Assembly (NCBI GenBank): GCA_004193595.1
Contig: RPGQ01000012.1
Span: 95,715 to 159,714, forward strand
Reading direction: 5' to 3'
Length of the DNA stretch: 64,000 bases
Origin: Desulfobacteraceae bacterium Eth-SRB2
GTDB lineage: Bacteria; Desulfobacterota; Desulfobacteria; Desulfobacterales; UBA11574
The notes under the pieces were generated by a model. That model was not told the DNA's origin, did no database searches, and saw nothing but the letters and a program-made list of their open reading frames with translations. The position numbers and the translations under genes were made by a program. The first letter of the stretch is position 1, and the number at the start of each line of letters is the position of its first letter. Below, piece by piece: positions 8,387-16,720 of this stretch.

Positions 8387-11236
8387 AAGCATAGGTAATT
8401 GCGGGTCCTTTTCCTTTAGCTTTGGACGTAGTTCATCAAACTTTTTATCATCCAACAGCTTCTGAAGATCTACATCGAATCTGAAATCGGTCAATGGCTT
8501 TTTAGAATGATTATCGGTCTTGGTCCACTCCCAGACATTTCCTGCGAGATCGGATATTCCTTCGGGTGTATCACCTTTTGTAAAGATGCCAACCAGTGAG
8601 GTCTTTCGAATTTTACTATCATAGATATTGCAAGCGTCTTCTTTCCAATTCCCCCAGGGATATTCTCTATTCTCAAAACCGGCGGCCGCGGCCTCCCACT
8701 GGTTTTCATCCGGCAGGATGTACGCATAGCCATCTTTTCTGGTTTGGGTCAGCCAGCGGCAAAAAGCGTCTGCCTCGTACCAACAGACGCCGATTACAGG
8801 GCTGCTCGGGCAAGTCAAATCCTTGTCATGCCAATACATTGGATGGGTAACATGAGTATATTCAAGCCATTTTTGGCCCTCCTCGCTCCAAAATTCAGCA
8901 CACTCGTATCCGCCATTTTCGGCAAACAACCGGAACCATCCATTGTGGACCGGGTATTTACCCATTTGAAACTTTGATATCTCCTGATCCCCCCTTTCAA
9001 ATCGATAGATGCCTGCGGCGACCGTTACCCATTCCTCCAATTTTCGATCATCTCCCAGCCACCCCAGCACCTCGGCCAAGGGAGCTCGTTCAGTAGAAAC
9101 CCCTTCTTTAAAAACCTCTGATTTTATCGCCTCATACATGGTTTCATACAAATCGTCGGGGATCTTTTCCCTGCCGGCATCAATGACGCATTTACCGGAG
9201 ATTATCAGCTTTTCAAAAGAAGACTTCTTCATTTCCAAAAGGGCTTTGATAAAATCCTCGGCTTCGGGTTTTCTCAGTTCCGCAAAAGCCAATCGAACCA
9301 CTTCCAGCCACTCGGGCTCAAAAATACTTCCGCCCAAATCCTCGGCAAGATTTCGACTGTTTTCTGCCAGCCATTTTGCCGTCAGATATTCCTTAAAGGT
9401 CTGGTGAGAAAAACCGTAGAGGGCTGGCGAGACTTCCCGGATGAGCCCGCTTTGTTCCTTCATAATCCCGATAAAGGCGTCTGCCTCCTGTTTCGATTTC
9501 AACGGGTCTTTGTTCCTGCTTTCAAATCGATCCGCCAGCCTTTTTTTAAGGTCGGGATATTCGATGGTCCGGGCGGCACTATCGTGCATGTCTTTTGCGA
9601 TCGGTCCCAAGTATTCAATGATGAAATCCATGTTGATAAGGCCGCCAAGCCGAAGATCCTTGCGAGTGTCTGCATACTCGTTTCTTAGCATTTCCCATCG
9701 ACCCGCGAACATTTTCAAACATTCACTATAGAGCCCCGCTCGACTGCGTGGAAGCTCTCCCACCTTCTGCTCAACCATAGACAGGATAAAGAGCATCAGC
9801 GGGTTGGTGGCGATCGAAAGAATATTTTGATCTTTGCGGATTATCCCCATCATCTTTTCCCGACTTTTAAGCGCTCCGGCCTCGAAAGCCGTCACTTCCT
9901 CCAGCACGTCCCGATGATAGAATCTGTAATACTTCAGCAAAAAATCTTCGATGCGGGGGATGCCGAAGGGCTGGACCTTGAAAACCGAAAATTCCTGCCC
10001 TTCTATGGAATCGAAACGCGCGGACTCCTTATAGCTTGCCGTGCGACACGTGATGATAAAACGGTTTCCGGGTCTGTTTCGGGATAGAATAAAAGAACGA
10101 ATCCGATCGATCATTCGCTTTCGCTGCCACTCGTCCCGCACCTCGTCCAGCCCATCAATTAGAAAAATCGCCCGACCGTCTTCGGAAGCCTTGTCAAAAA
10201 GATCCGTCATGTCAGTCAATTCTTCGCCGATAAAAAAATCGGTAAGAAATTTCCAGATCGGATAATCCGGCTTCGCCGTTTTTTCATATGCCCCGGCGTA
10301 TGCCGAAATCGGGAAATAGACCGGCATCAGGTTCTGTTCCATTCCAAGACGCTGTTTCTGCGCTCCGTCGGCAAAAGCCAGCGCCAAGTATTTTAAAAAA
10401 GTGCTCTTGCCGCTACCAGGTCCTCCCGGTACAACCGAATAAGGGGATGCCATCATATCTGAAAAAAGATCAGATTCCTTTTTTTGAGACCGGATTTCGG
10501 AAAAAGCTTTTTCAACCAAAAGGTCTTCTTCCAGAACATCCGGAGATTCTTCCGGTTGCTCTTCACTAAAGTCAAGCCGGATGTAAATCTCCGTAAGAGG
10601 TATAGACAATGCCTTGCTCGTAAAACCTTTTGTGCTTAGACGTCCCAGTTTTTCATGTATGTATCTGTAATAGATGTTCTTAAGTGCTTCAATATCCGGC
10701 GGTTTCGACTTTTGAAGCTTGACGAATTCCTTGATATCTTTTTTGATACTGGAGACATCTTTTTCAATTTTTAAACATGAAATTGAAATCTCTTTGACCT
10801 GTATTCTACTCATGAAGGCACTCAACCGGTCATTTTTCCTCGCTTGATGTTGAAATCCGTCTAAAAAGGCACGAATAGCCTTATCAAAATCAAGATCCTC
10901 AAGGTCAGGCCTGTCCAAAGGGATCTGTTTTTTGATGATGATTTTTTTCAAATCTTCGCCTGTTTTGCCTTCTCCGTCTTTCCATAGGATATCAATAAAA
11001 AAATCGCGGACAACTTTGACATCGAGCAGTTGAGGTACAAAACCGTAGGACCCGGGCCCAAAAGCAACGGTGAAATAACGATATCCCTCTCTCAAGGCTT
11101 GGTTGAACAATGGCTCGAACTCATCTTTCTCTCTCTTTGAAAAAGCACCCGTTGTGAGGTTTGCATTGATCGACATTACATAATCCTGAATACTGTCCGG
11201 AACCATTTGCCACAATCCCTTAACTGTTTCGTACAT
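8270..11236 (-). CDS. NACHT NTPase with C-terminal FGE-sulfatase domain, DGR target 1
   Basis: A 988-residue STAND-type protein starting at ATG 11236 with GGAGG five bases upstream. The N-terminal 260 residues are unassigned. The NACHT has Walker A GGPGSGKST near residue 270, Walker B IFLIDGLDEV near 356 and sensor FIITCRTASY. A helical region follows with SHQTFKEYLTAKWLA, and from about residue 750 an FGE-sulfatase/SUMF1-like domain (FQMGKYPVHN, WYEADAFCRWL, LAGNVWEWT). The last 39 codons, from RGGSWYND to GFRCVRTLK, are a DGR variable region. NACHT proteins of this kind act as defence or conflict sensors with the variable domain as ligand-binding tip; that role here is inferred. Confidence 0.88.
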   Translation of the reverse strand: MYETVKGLWQMVPDSIQDYVMSINANLTTGAFSKREKDEFEPLFNQALREGYRYFTVAFGPGSYGFVPQLLDVKVVRDFFIDILWKDGEGKTGEDLKKIIIKKQIPLDRPDLEDLDFDKAIRAFLDGFQHQARKNDRLSAFMSRIQVKEISISCLKIEKDVSSIKKDIKEFVKLQKSKPPDIEALKNIYYRYIHEKLGRLSTKGFTSKALSIPLTEIYIRLDFSEEQPEESPDVLEEDLLVEKAFSEIRSQKKESDLFSDMMASPYSVVPGGPGSGKSTFLKYLALAFADGAQKQRLGMEQNLMPVYFPISAYAGAYEKTAKPDYPIWKFLTDFFIGEELTDMTDLFDKASEDGRAIFLIDGLDEVRDEWQRKRMIDRIRSFILSRNRPGNRFIITCRTASYKESARFDSIEGQEFSVFKVQPFGIPRIEDFLLKYYRFYHRDVLEEVTAFEAGALKSREKMMGIIRKDQNILSIATNPLMLFILSMVEQKVGELPRSRAGLYSECLKMFAGRWEMLRNEYADTRKDLRLGGLINMDFIIEYLGPIAKDMHDSAARTIEYPDLKKRLADRFESRNKDPLKSKQEADAFIGIMKEQSGLIREVSPALYGFSHQTFKEYLTAKWLAENSRNLAEDLGGSIFEPEWLEVVRLAFAELRKPEAEDFIKALLEMKKSSFEKLIISGKCVIDAGREKIPDDLYETMYEAIKSEVFKEGVSTERAPLAEVLGWLGDDRKLEEWVTVAAGIYRFERGDQEISKFQMGKYPVHNGWFRLFAENGGYECAEFWSEEGQKWLEYTHVTHPMYWHDKDLTCPSSPVIGVCWYEADAFCRWLTQTRKDGYAYILPDENQWEAAAAGFENREYPWGNWKEDACNIYDSKIRKTSLVGIFTKGDTPEGISDLAGNVWEWTKTDNHSKKPLTDFRFDVDLQKLLDDKKFDELRPKLKEKDPQLPMLRGGSWYNDRYGARCASRGMDDPYSRNDLVGFRCVRTLK

Positions 11237-11340
11237 CACACCTCCATGAACCGCGTTTTCCCGGATTTATCAGACATCAGGTACGGCGTTATAGTATATC
11301 AAAATCCTTTTTGGAATCGGTTCCCGGCACGGACGTTCCC

Positions 11341-11637
11341 TCATAAGGCTACAGGCCAGGCGCAAAACTCATATTCTTTGAGATTGATTAGTTTGAGATC
11401 TTTGGACAGCCGCACCAAATACCGGAGTTGTTCGAGCTTAAGATTCGCGGCTTTAAGAACCGTATGTTTATTTTTGGAATAGGCTGCCTCGATCAAAAGC
11501 TCCAAAATATCGAGCATCATGTTCTCGATCCTGTCTCCTATTATAAACTTCTGGCTGCGCGGAAACTTTTCTATTTTGGGGATCATCCACAGCAGAAAAT
11601 CATACAGCTTTGTGACAGCATCGACCTCTTTGAGCAT
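11341..11637 (-). CDS. avd: Avd-like DGR accessory protein (four-helix bundle)
   Basis: About 98 residues from ATG 11637 (the open frame begins at TTG 11655). The text DFLLWMIPKIEKFPRSQKF, then DRIENMMLDILELLIEAAYS, then LKLEQLRYLVRLSKDLKL, then LKEYEF is the typical pattern of the basic four-helix-bundle protein that binds the DGR reverse transcriptase and enables template-primed cDNA synthesis. It sits between the two variable-region genes on the same strand. The C terminus after LKEYEF (CAWPVAL) does not match the usual last helix, so the 3' end may be replaced. No reverse transcriptase gene is adjacent. Confidence 0.82.
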   Translation of the reverse strand: MLKEVDAVTKLYDFLLWMIPKIEKFPRSQKFIIGDRIENMMLDILELLIEAAYSKNKHTVLKAANLKLEQLRYLVRLSKDLKLINLKEYEFCAWPVAL

Positions 11638-11697
11638 TTTTTTAAAACCTTTCAACGCTATGCATATTAAAGGGTAAAAGCGTAAAAGGGCAAAGTG

Positions 11698-11814
11698 TTA
11701 TTTTAAAGTCCTGACGCAACGAAAACCCACATTGTTGCTGCGGTAGTTCGGATTGTTCGAGTTGCGGTCTGCACACCGCGCGAGGCTCCGATCGATGAAC
11801 CAGGAACCGCCGCG
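11698..11814 (-). other. DGR variable region VR2
   Basis: 117 bp, the same length as VR1, running from the RGGSW codons to the stop. Variable codons in VR2 retain more AAC/AAT triplets (for example the stretch encoding RNSNNPNYRSNN), so VR2 may be closer to the template. Similarity to VR1 also continues past the stop codon as T-rich, CCCTTT-containing sequence, which could include the initiation-of-mutagenic-homing region. Confidence 0.85.
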
Positions 11815-13674
11815 AAGCACCTGGTTTGAACCCTCCCTACTCGTCGTCCATTCCCAGACATTTCCGGCCATATCATAACAGCCTACAGGACTGACGCCGT
11901 TGGGATATCGGGTGACCCGGGTTGTTTTTCCGATACCCGACTCCCTTGTATTGCACTTTTCCTTGTCAAATTCTCCTTCCCAGGGATACTCGCGCCCGTC
12001 AATGCCCCTAGCGGCCCGTTCCCACTGGTATTCGGTGGGCAGTTCCTTTCCCGCCCATCTGGCAAAGACTTCGGCCTCGTAATAGCTCACCCCCACAACC
12101 GGGTGCTCGGGCTGGTTCCACTTTTCGTCTTCCCAGTACCTGGGCAAAGTAATCTTTTCCTTATTCCGCCACATTAGGCCTTCTTCTGACCAGAATCCGT
12201 CCTCGTTATAGCCACCGGCATCGATAAATTGTTTAAACTGGCGGTTGGTGACCGGATAGATGTCGATTTTAAACGGCTCTTTAATCGCTACCGTCTTTTT
12301 ATCATCGCCGTATTGAAAATCGCCGGCAGGTACGTCCGCCATGTCTTCCATACCCCTTGGGTACTCTTTTGGTGCTTTCTCCTCTTTTACATCCTCTTTG
12401 CTTTCTACGATCCCGCTCATGGTCAGCAGTTGCTGGAGCCGGCTGCGATCAATATCTATCTTCGTTATAATATCAAAGATCTGCCTGTTTTGAACATAGT
12501 TGTGAAACGATTGGGGTACGCTTTTTAATTCTTCCTGCGGTATCTCCCACCGGTCTTTTTCCTCCAGTTTTTCTGCAAGAGATCTGACATGTTCTTGAAG
12601 GGTGTACAGAACTTCAGGATTTTCTTTGATGTCATTTGCCAGTTGCGGAAAGCTGTGGTCGATGATGTTCCAGAACAGCAGGTCATTGAATTGGATCTCG
12701 ATGTCACTGTTCTTTAACAGACCGTCCAGCAGATTCAGATTGTTCAAAAATCGTTTGAGCTGCCGGGGATTGTTCTGCAGTGCCGGCATGATTAAATTCA
12801 GGTGAGAAGACAGGTTCTCCTGGATCTGAGGATTGATTTTTTCTGTCATCTTTTTAAAGTCATCGGCCGGAATCTGGGGAAGTTTAAAAGTTACATGGAC
12901 GATTTTTTCCAGGAACCTGGGGGCACCTTCCTTTCCGTAGGTGCCGGCCAGGGCGTCTTCGATGATCTCATTGGCCGCGCCGATCACAAACACACATCCT
13001 TTTTTGTCCATGAACAGCTTTATGGTCTCAAGGACTTTTTGAATTCTTCCCTTGGGGCAGCGATCCAGATCATCGATAAAAACCACCAGGACGCCTTTGG
13101 TATCGTCCGTCTTTTCCGAGGTGGTCAGTTTTGCGCGCCAGCTCAGGTAGGTCCACAGCAAATCGTCAAAAAAGTTTTGAAAAGTATCATAAAATCCGAG
13201 TTTATCCTTGTATTCCAAATCTGAAAATATTTCGGTAATGTCTATGCCGGTAAAAAGCTTTGATAAGCTTCCGAAAATCTTGGACTTATCCAGTTTTTTG
13301 GTTAATTTTTCAATATCGGCCTTGCAGCTTTCAAAGAATTTATCCGCCGCCATGGTTTTGAATATCTGTTCAATAAGCGCTGCCAGAATTTCATCTTCAT
13401 GGCCGTATTTCCAGGCCTGGAACCAGACGGTCTTACATTTTCGAAAAGTGGCTTTTTCTGAATAGTCTCCGCTTTCCAGCAGGCGCTTGACGGTTTCCAT
13501 GAGGGTGGTTTTACCCGAGCCCCAGAGCCCGTATATTCCAATCACCAGCGGTGTTTGGTTCTCCTTGTTGGCGATCAGGCCGGCAATGGTCTTGGCATAG
13601 GCGTCAAACCCGAAGACCGGAGATTTAGCCTCGGGCGCGTCACTGATAATATGGACGGGGGTTTTTTCCGGCAT
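11698..13674 (-). CDS. KAP-family P-loop NTPase with C-terminal FGE-sulfatase domain, DGR target 2
   Basis: About 658 residues from ATG 13674, chosen over 13695 because AGGAG lies just upstream. The KAP NTPase has Walker A YGLWGSGKTT near residue 50, the KAP segment VWFQAWKYGHEDEILAALI and Walker B VVFIDDLDRCPKGRI near 190; KAP proteins often carry membrane inserts, but I see no clear hydrophobic segment here. From about residue 445 comes the FGE-sulfatase domain (DVPAGDFQYGD, YPVTNRQFKQFI, YYEAEVFARWAGKELPTE, DMAGNVWEWT), ending in variable region VR2. Its NTPase is unrelated in class to that of the NACHT gene, yet the variable tail is shared. A defence or signalling role is inferred. Confidence 0.88.
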   Translation of the reverse strand: MPEKTPVHIISDAPEAKSPVFGFDAYAKTIAGLIANKENQTPLVIGIYGLWGSGKTTLMETVKRLLESGDYSEKATFRKCKTVWFQAWKYGHEDEILAALIEQIFKTMAADKFFESCKADIEKLTKKLDKSKIFGSLSKLFTGIDITEIFSDLEYKDKLGFYDTFQNFFDDLLWTYLSWRAKLTTSEKTDDTKGVLVVFIDDLDRCPKGRIQKVLETIKLFMDKKGCVFVIGAANEIIEDALAGTYGKEGAPRFLEKIVHVTFKLPQIPADDFKKMTEKINPQIQENLSSHLNLIMPALQNNPRQLKRFLNNLNLLDGLLKNSDIEIQFNDLLFWNIIDHSFPQLANDIKENPEVLYTLQEHVRSLAEKLEEKDRWEIPQEELKSVPQSFHNYVQNRQIFDIITKIDIDRSRLQQLLTMSGIVESKEDVKEEKAPKEYPRGMEDMADVPAGDFQYGDDKKTVAIKEPFKIDIYPVTNRQFKQFIDAGGYNEDGFWSEEGLMWRNKEKITLPRYWEDEKWNQPEHPVVGVSYYEAEVFARWAGKELPTEYQWERAARGIDGREYPWEGEFDKEKCNTRESGIGKTTRVTRYPNGVSPVGCYDMAGNVWEWTTSREGSNQVLRGGSWFIDRSLARCADRNSNNPNYRSNNVGFRCVRTLK

Positions 13675-13952
13675 CTTGCGCGTCTCCTTTCTCAACTTGT
13701 TACTTGGGAGCTGATCCGGCTATAATATTGGTTTGATATAACAAACACTCAATTTTACGTGAGGAATCCAGGACGGTCGTGTGTTTGTGTATTTTTTAAG
13801 TATAGTATATGGGATAAGAGATCAAGAAGCTATTTCCATGCGGGGATTAGACGAATAGCAGCGCCATCCATCTCAACGGCTGCTTCCTCACTTGGCAAGA
13901 GTTGTCTTGTTCTCGTTCCTTTGCCCTTGAGATATCTTTGCCGTCAAATCCG

Positions 13953-14219
13953 TTAATCCTGTATTAGCCAATCAATATAATCATATAGTTTTCCGGCAAG
14001 GAAGTATGGAAGATTCAGAAGGGTATATGATTTTCCGTCCGGTGTTGATGTTTGCGTCTTTTCGAAGGAACCCGCATATAACCGAACGGCAAAAGGATGA
14101 TCGGCTCTTATCATAAATTGATGAAGAGAACGGAGCGTGCCGGTTTTTCCGGATTTGACTTCCACCGGAATGATATGCTGTTTGAAGTCATTGGGGACGT
14201 TCGTGCTGGACGTGCACAA
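13953..14219 (-). pseudogene. C-terminal fragment of a DUF4143-type AAA ATPase
   Basis: The 88-codon frame contains HIIPVEVKSGKTGTLRSLHQ, FMIRADHPFAVRLYAG and LNLPYFLAGKLYDYIDWLI. This is the end of the DUF4143 domain that follows the P-loop in a large bacterial ATPase family; the VEVKSG strand is PD-(D/E)XK-like. The ATPase part is missing and the upstream sequence (14220-14340) does not continue it in frame. It is a relic next to a toxin-antitoxin pair. Confidence 0.65.
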
Positions 14220-14356
14220 TTTTTGCGAAAAACAAAAACTAACTTTTTTAGTTTGAAAAATGAACTATCGATCCAAACCCAGAGCGGTCAAATCCCTCAA
14301 GTCGAGGGTTCATCTCATTTTTCCCTTGTTGGTCAATCAATTAAAAAAAGAGAACC

Positions 14357-14384
14357 TTGACAATATACGCCAGAGGCGTATAAT
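14357..14384 (+). promoter_or_regulatory. Promoter with embedded palindromic operator of the HigBA-like pair
   Basis: TTGACA (14357-14362) and TATAAT (14379-14384) are perfect consensus boxes with 16 bp between them. The spacer holds a perfect inverted repeat TATACGCC-AGA-GGCGTATA (14364-14382) that overlaps the -10 box. An antitoxin dimer bound here would block transcription, the normal autoregulation of such operons. Predicted transcription starts near 14391, at the first codon of the toxin frame. Confidence 0.8.
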
Positions 14385-14390
14385 ATCATT

Positions 14391-14705
14391 ATAATATTCA
14401 TCGAAACTTCCATTTTTACTAAGGAAATTCAACGCCTGCTCCCGGACGACAAATATCGGATACTGCAAACCGTGTTGATGCTCCGGCCGGATGCCGGAAA
14501 CTTGATCCGAGGAAGTGGAGGTTTACGGAAAATTCGTTGGGGTCTTCCGGGTAAAGAAAAACGCGGGGCATTGCGAGTCATTTACTATTGGAGTCCTCCC
14601 GACACTATTTTCATGCTTTTTCCATATAGAAAAACTGAACAAGAAGACCTAACCCCGGATCAGCTCAAGCTGCTCGGTAAAATGGTTAAGGAGTTGTTAT
14701 CATAA
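14391..14705 (+). CDS. higB: HigB/RelE-like toxin with non-standard start
   Basis: Read from 14391 the frame gives IIFIETSIFTKEIQRLLPDD, then LMLRPDAGNLIRGSGGLRKI, RVIYYW and LTPDQLKLLGKMVKELL, the full pattern of the RelE/HigB-like toxins that cleave mRNA at the ribosome. The expected initiator Met is ATA (14391); the first ordinary start in frame is GTG 14472, which would lose about 27 residues including the first helix and strand. Either the start has mutated, or an unusual start is used. The antitoxin gene follows directly. The promoter and operator are intact. Confidence 0.7.
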   Translation: MIFIETSIFTKEIQRLLPDDKYRILQTVLMLRPDAGNLIRGSGGLRKIRWGLPGKEKRGALRVIYYWSPPDTIFMLFPYRKTEQEDLTPDQLKLLGKMVKELLS

Positions 14706-14995
14706 AAAAAGAACATTTTGAGAAGATAGTCGCCAGCATCAAAGAAGCTGGCGATATTAAGGCTGGACATAAAATGCCAAGCCGGATTTATGAAATCAAG
14801 CCGCCTGAAATCAAGACCGTAAGAGAAAAACTCAATGTTTCACAAAGGGAGTTCGCTCTTATGATAGGAGTCAGTGTCCGAACCTTGCAGAATTGGGAAC
14901 AGGGTAGAAGGAAACCGGAAGGTCCGGCTAAGGCATTATTGCGCATTGCATCAAAAAATCCACGCGCTGTGCTTGATGCCTTACATGCGGAATAG
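14702..14995 (+). CDS. higA: HigA-like XRE antitoxin with non-standard start
   Basis: The frame from 14702 reads IKKEHFEKIVASIKEAGDIK, then PSRIYEI, then a helix-turn-helix LNVSQREFALMIGVSVRTLQ and WEQGRRKPEGPAKALLRIA, the HigA-type antitoxin that binds toxin and operator. Homologues begin at the first IKKEHF-like position, but here that codon is ATA, overlapping the toxin stop codon. The first ordinary start is ATG 14774, which keeps the whole DNA-binding domain but drops the N-terminal part that usually binds toxin. Confidence 0.75.
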   Translation: MKKEHFEKIVASIKEAGDIKAGHKMPSRIYEIKPPEIKTVREKLNVSQREFALMIGVSVRTLQNWEQGRRKPEGPAKALLRIASKNPRAVLDALHAE

Positions 14996-15066
14996 CGTCG
15001 GCCATTAACTCAACAGGACTTGCACATCAAAAGTACCAAAGAAATTTTCAAAAACAATGGCAGAAT

Positions 15067-16629
15067 TTATTTTTTAATCTTTTCTAAAATACGTCTCGAC
15101 AACGCTTTGATCTCGGTGATGCCCAGCATGTATCCGGCCGATAACACCATGACCATAAACACCAGAGCGGTCAAAATTGAAACCCCAAGGCTTCCTGCAA
15201 ACGTGGTGGAATCAAAGCCCGACAGGAGGGTTACCTTGAACAATTCCAGAAACAGGCCCAGGGGGATGCTCAACAGGATGGTCCACAGATAAAACCGATA
15301 CACCCGGTAACCATCCGTGTTTTCACTTTTTTTGTTCCAGAAAACGTATAACAAAGATACTTGAAAAATGGCGGATAGGGAGATGGCCAGGGCCACCCCT
15401 GTGGCGCCCATCTTCAGCATTCCGGCCATGTAAAGGGGAATGCTCAGGACCACGGCCACGGTTCCGTACACTGCGGGAAAGAGCGTGTTCTGCACGGCGT
15501 AATATCCCCGGACCACAAGGGTCTGGGCGGCAAAGGCGAAGGCACCGATCATCAAAAACACCAGCACCTGGGAGGTTAAGGCCGTTGCGGCGGCATCAAA
15601 CCGGCCCCGCTGAAACAAAATCACAACGATTTCCTGTCTGAGCGCGATAATCAGAACGGAAAACGGAACCACCAGCGCCAGATACCGCAGGGTATCGTTG
15701 AGCAGCCGGTTCATTTCTTTAATTTTATTCTCTGCGGCCAGACGGGCCATAAACGGAAATGACGCCATGCCCACGGCCTGGCCGAAAAAGCCCACGAGTA
15801 TAAACATGGTCCTCAAGCCGTAATTAAGGCCGGCTATGCTGCCTCGCGGCAGGAACGAACCGAAAAACCGAAATAAAAATTCCGTTGAAAAACTCATGGT
15901 CAAGCCAATCATCAAGGGAAGCGTGACCCGAACATAGAGCCATAGATCCGGGTGTCTGAAATTCAAAGCCGGTGTGAACCGCATCCCGACCCTTTTTGCA
16001 CCCCAGATCTGAACCATGAAATTTCCGACAAAGGCGCCGCCCAGAACCCCCCAGGAAAACCCTTCCATGCCCATTCGCGTACCCAGCAGGACCCCTCCGC
16101 AAATAATTCCCAGATTATATAAAAGCGGAGACAGGGCCGGTATGAAAAATTTCTCCTTGGCAAACTGAACGGCCATAAGCATGCCGCCGGAAAAAAAGAA
16201 AAATTGGGCCGGTATGATAATCCGTGTCATCCTGACGGCGTGCTCGATTAATACGGGATCATCGAGCCCCGGGGCCAGAACCTGGACCAACCCCCGGGCA
16301 AAAACACAGGCAATGATAATCAACAGCAAAAGCACGCTGCCGAAGCCCGTGAGGATGAGTGAAAAGACCCGCCAGCCTTCCTCTTCTTTATTTTCTACCA
16401 GATAGTAAGAAAAAATCGGGATAAACGTAACCGAAAGGAACCCGCTGGCGACGATGTGGTTCAGAATTTCGGGGATGATAAAGGCCACCTGATAGGCATC
16501 CACCCCCCCGCTGATTCCCCCGATATAGGCAATGACCTGCTCCCGGATAAGACCGGTGAGACGGCTTAAAAAAACCGAAGTCATCATAATCAGCGAGGCC
16601 AAACCCACTTTTTTATACATGGATGACAT
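15067..16629 (-). CDS. murJ: Lipid II flippase MurJ
   Basis: An integral membrane protein of about 520 residues from the MOP/MviN family that moves lipid II across the inner membrane for peptidoglycan synthesis. Hydrophobic segments run through the whole length (about 14). Typical MurJ text is present: SRLTGLIREQVIAYIGG, FIPEILNHIVASGFLSVTFIPIF and GLRTMFILVGFFGQAVGMASFPFM. I prefer ATG 16629; the frame is open to TTG 16647. It runs in the same direction as the butyrate kinase gene, separated by about 90 bp that hold an A/T-rich hairpin, so co-transcription is uncertain. Confidence 0.92.
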   Translation of the reverse strand: MSSMYKKVGLASLIMMTSVFLSRLTGLIREQVIAYIGGISGGVDAYQVAFIIPEILNHIVASGFLSVTFIPIFSYYLVENKEEEGWRVFSLILTGFGSVLLLLIIIACVFARGLVQVLAPGLDDPVLIEHAVRMTRIIIPAQFFFFSGGMLMAVQFAKEKFFIPALSPLLYNLGIICGGVLLGTRMGMEGFSWGVLGGAFVGNFMVQIWGAKRVGMRFTPALNFRHPDLWLYVRVTLPLMIGLTMSFSTEFLFRFFGSFLPRGSIAGLNYGLRTMFILVGFFGQAVGMASFPFMARLAAENKIKEMNRLLNDTLRYLALVVPFSVLIIALRQEIVVILFQRGRFDAAATALTSQVLVFLMIGAFAFAAQTLVVRGYYAVQNTLFPAVYGTVAVVLSIPLYMAGMLKMGATGVALAISLSAIFQVSLLYVFWNKKSENTDGYRVYRFYLWTILLSIPLGLFLELFKVTLLSGFDSTTFAGSLGVSILTALVFMVMVLSAGYMLGITEIKALSRRILEKIKK

Positions 16630-16679
16630 ATTTTTTAAATCACGCAAAAGATAATATCACGCCTGGATGCGCTTTTGGA

Positions 16680-16712
16680 GTCTTGAAAAAAAGTATATGG
16701 TTTTTTTGAGAC
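16680..16712. terminator. A/T-rich hairpin between buk and murJ
   Basis: GTCTTGAAAAAAA and TTTTTTTGAGAC pair across a short loop (stem about 12 bp with two wobble pairs, mostly A-T). With T runs on both strands it could act as a weak terminator after buk. The stability is low, so this is tentative. Confidence 0.35.
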
Positions 16713-16720
16713 GGATCGCA

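Noticed and set aside
13759..13952. Possible antitoxin-tail coding text on the minus strand
   Set aside because: A short frame ends with MDGAAIRLIPAWK, which looks antitoxin-like, but it is too short and has no partner to support a call.
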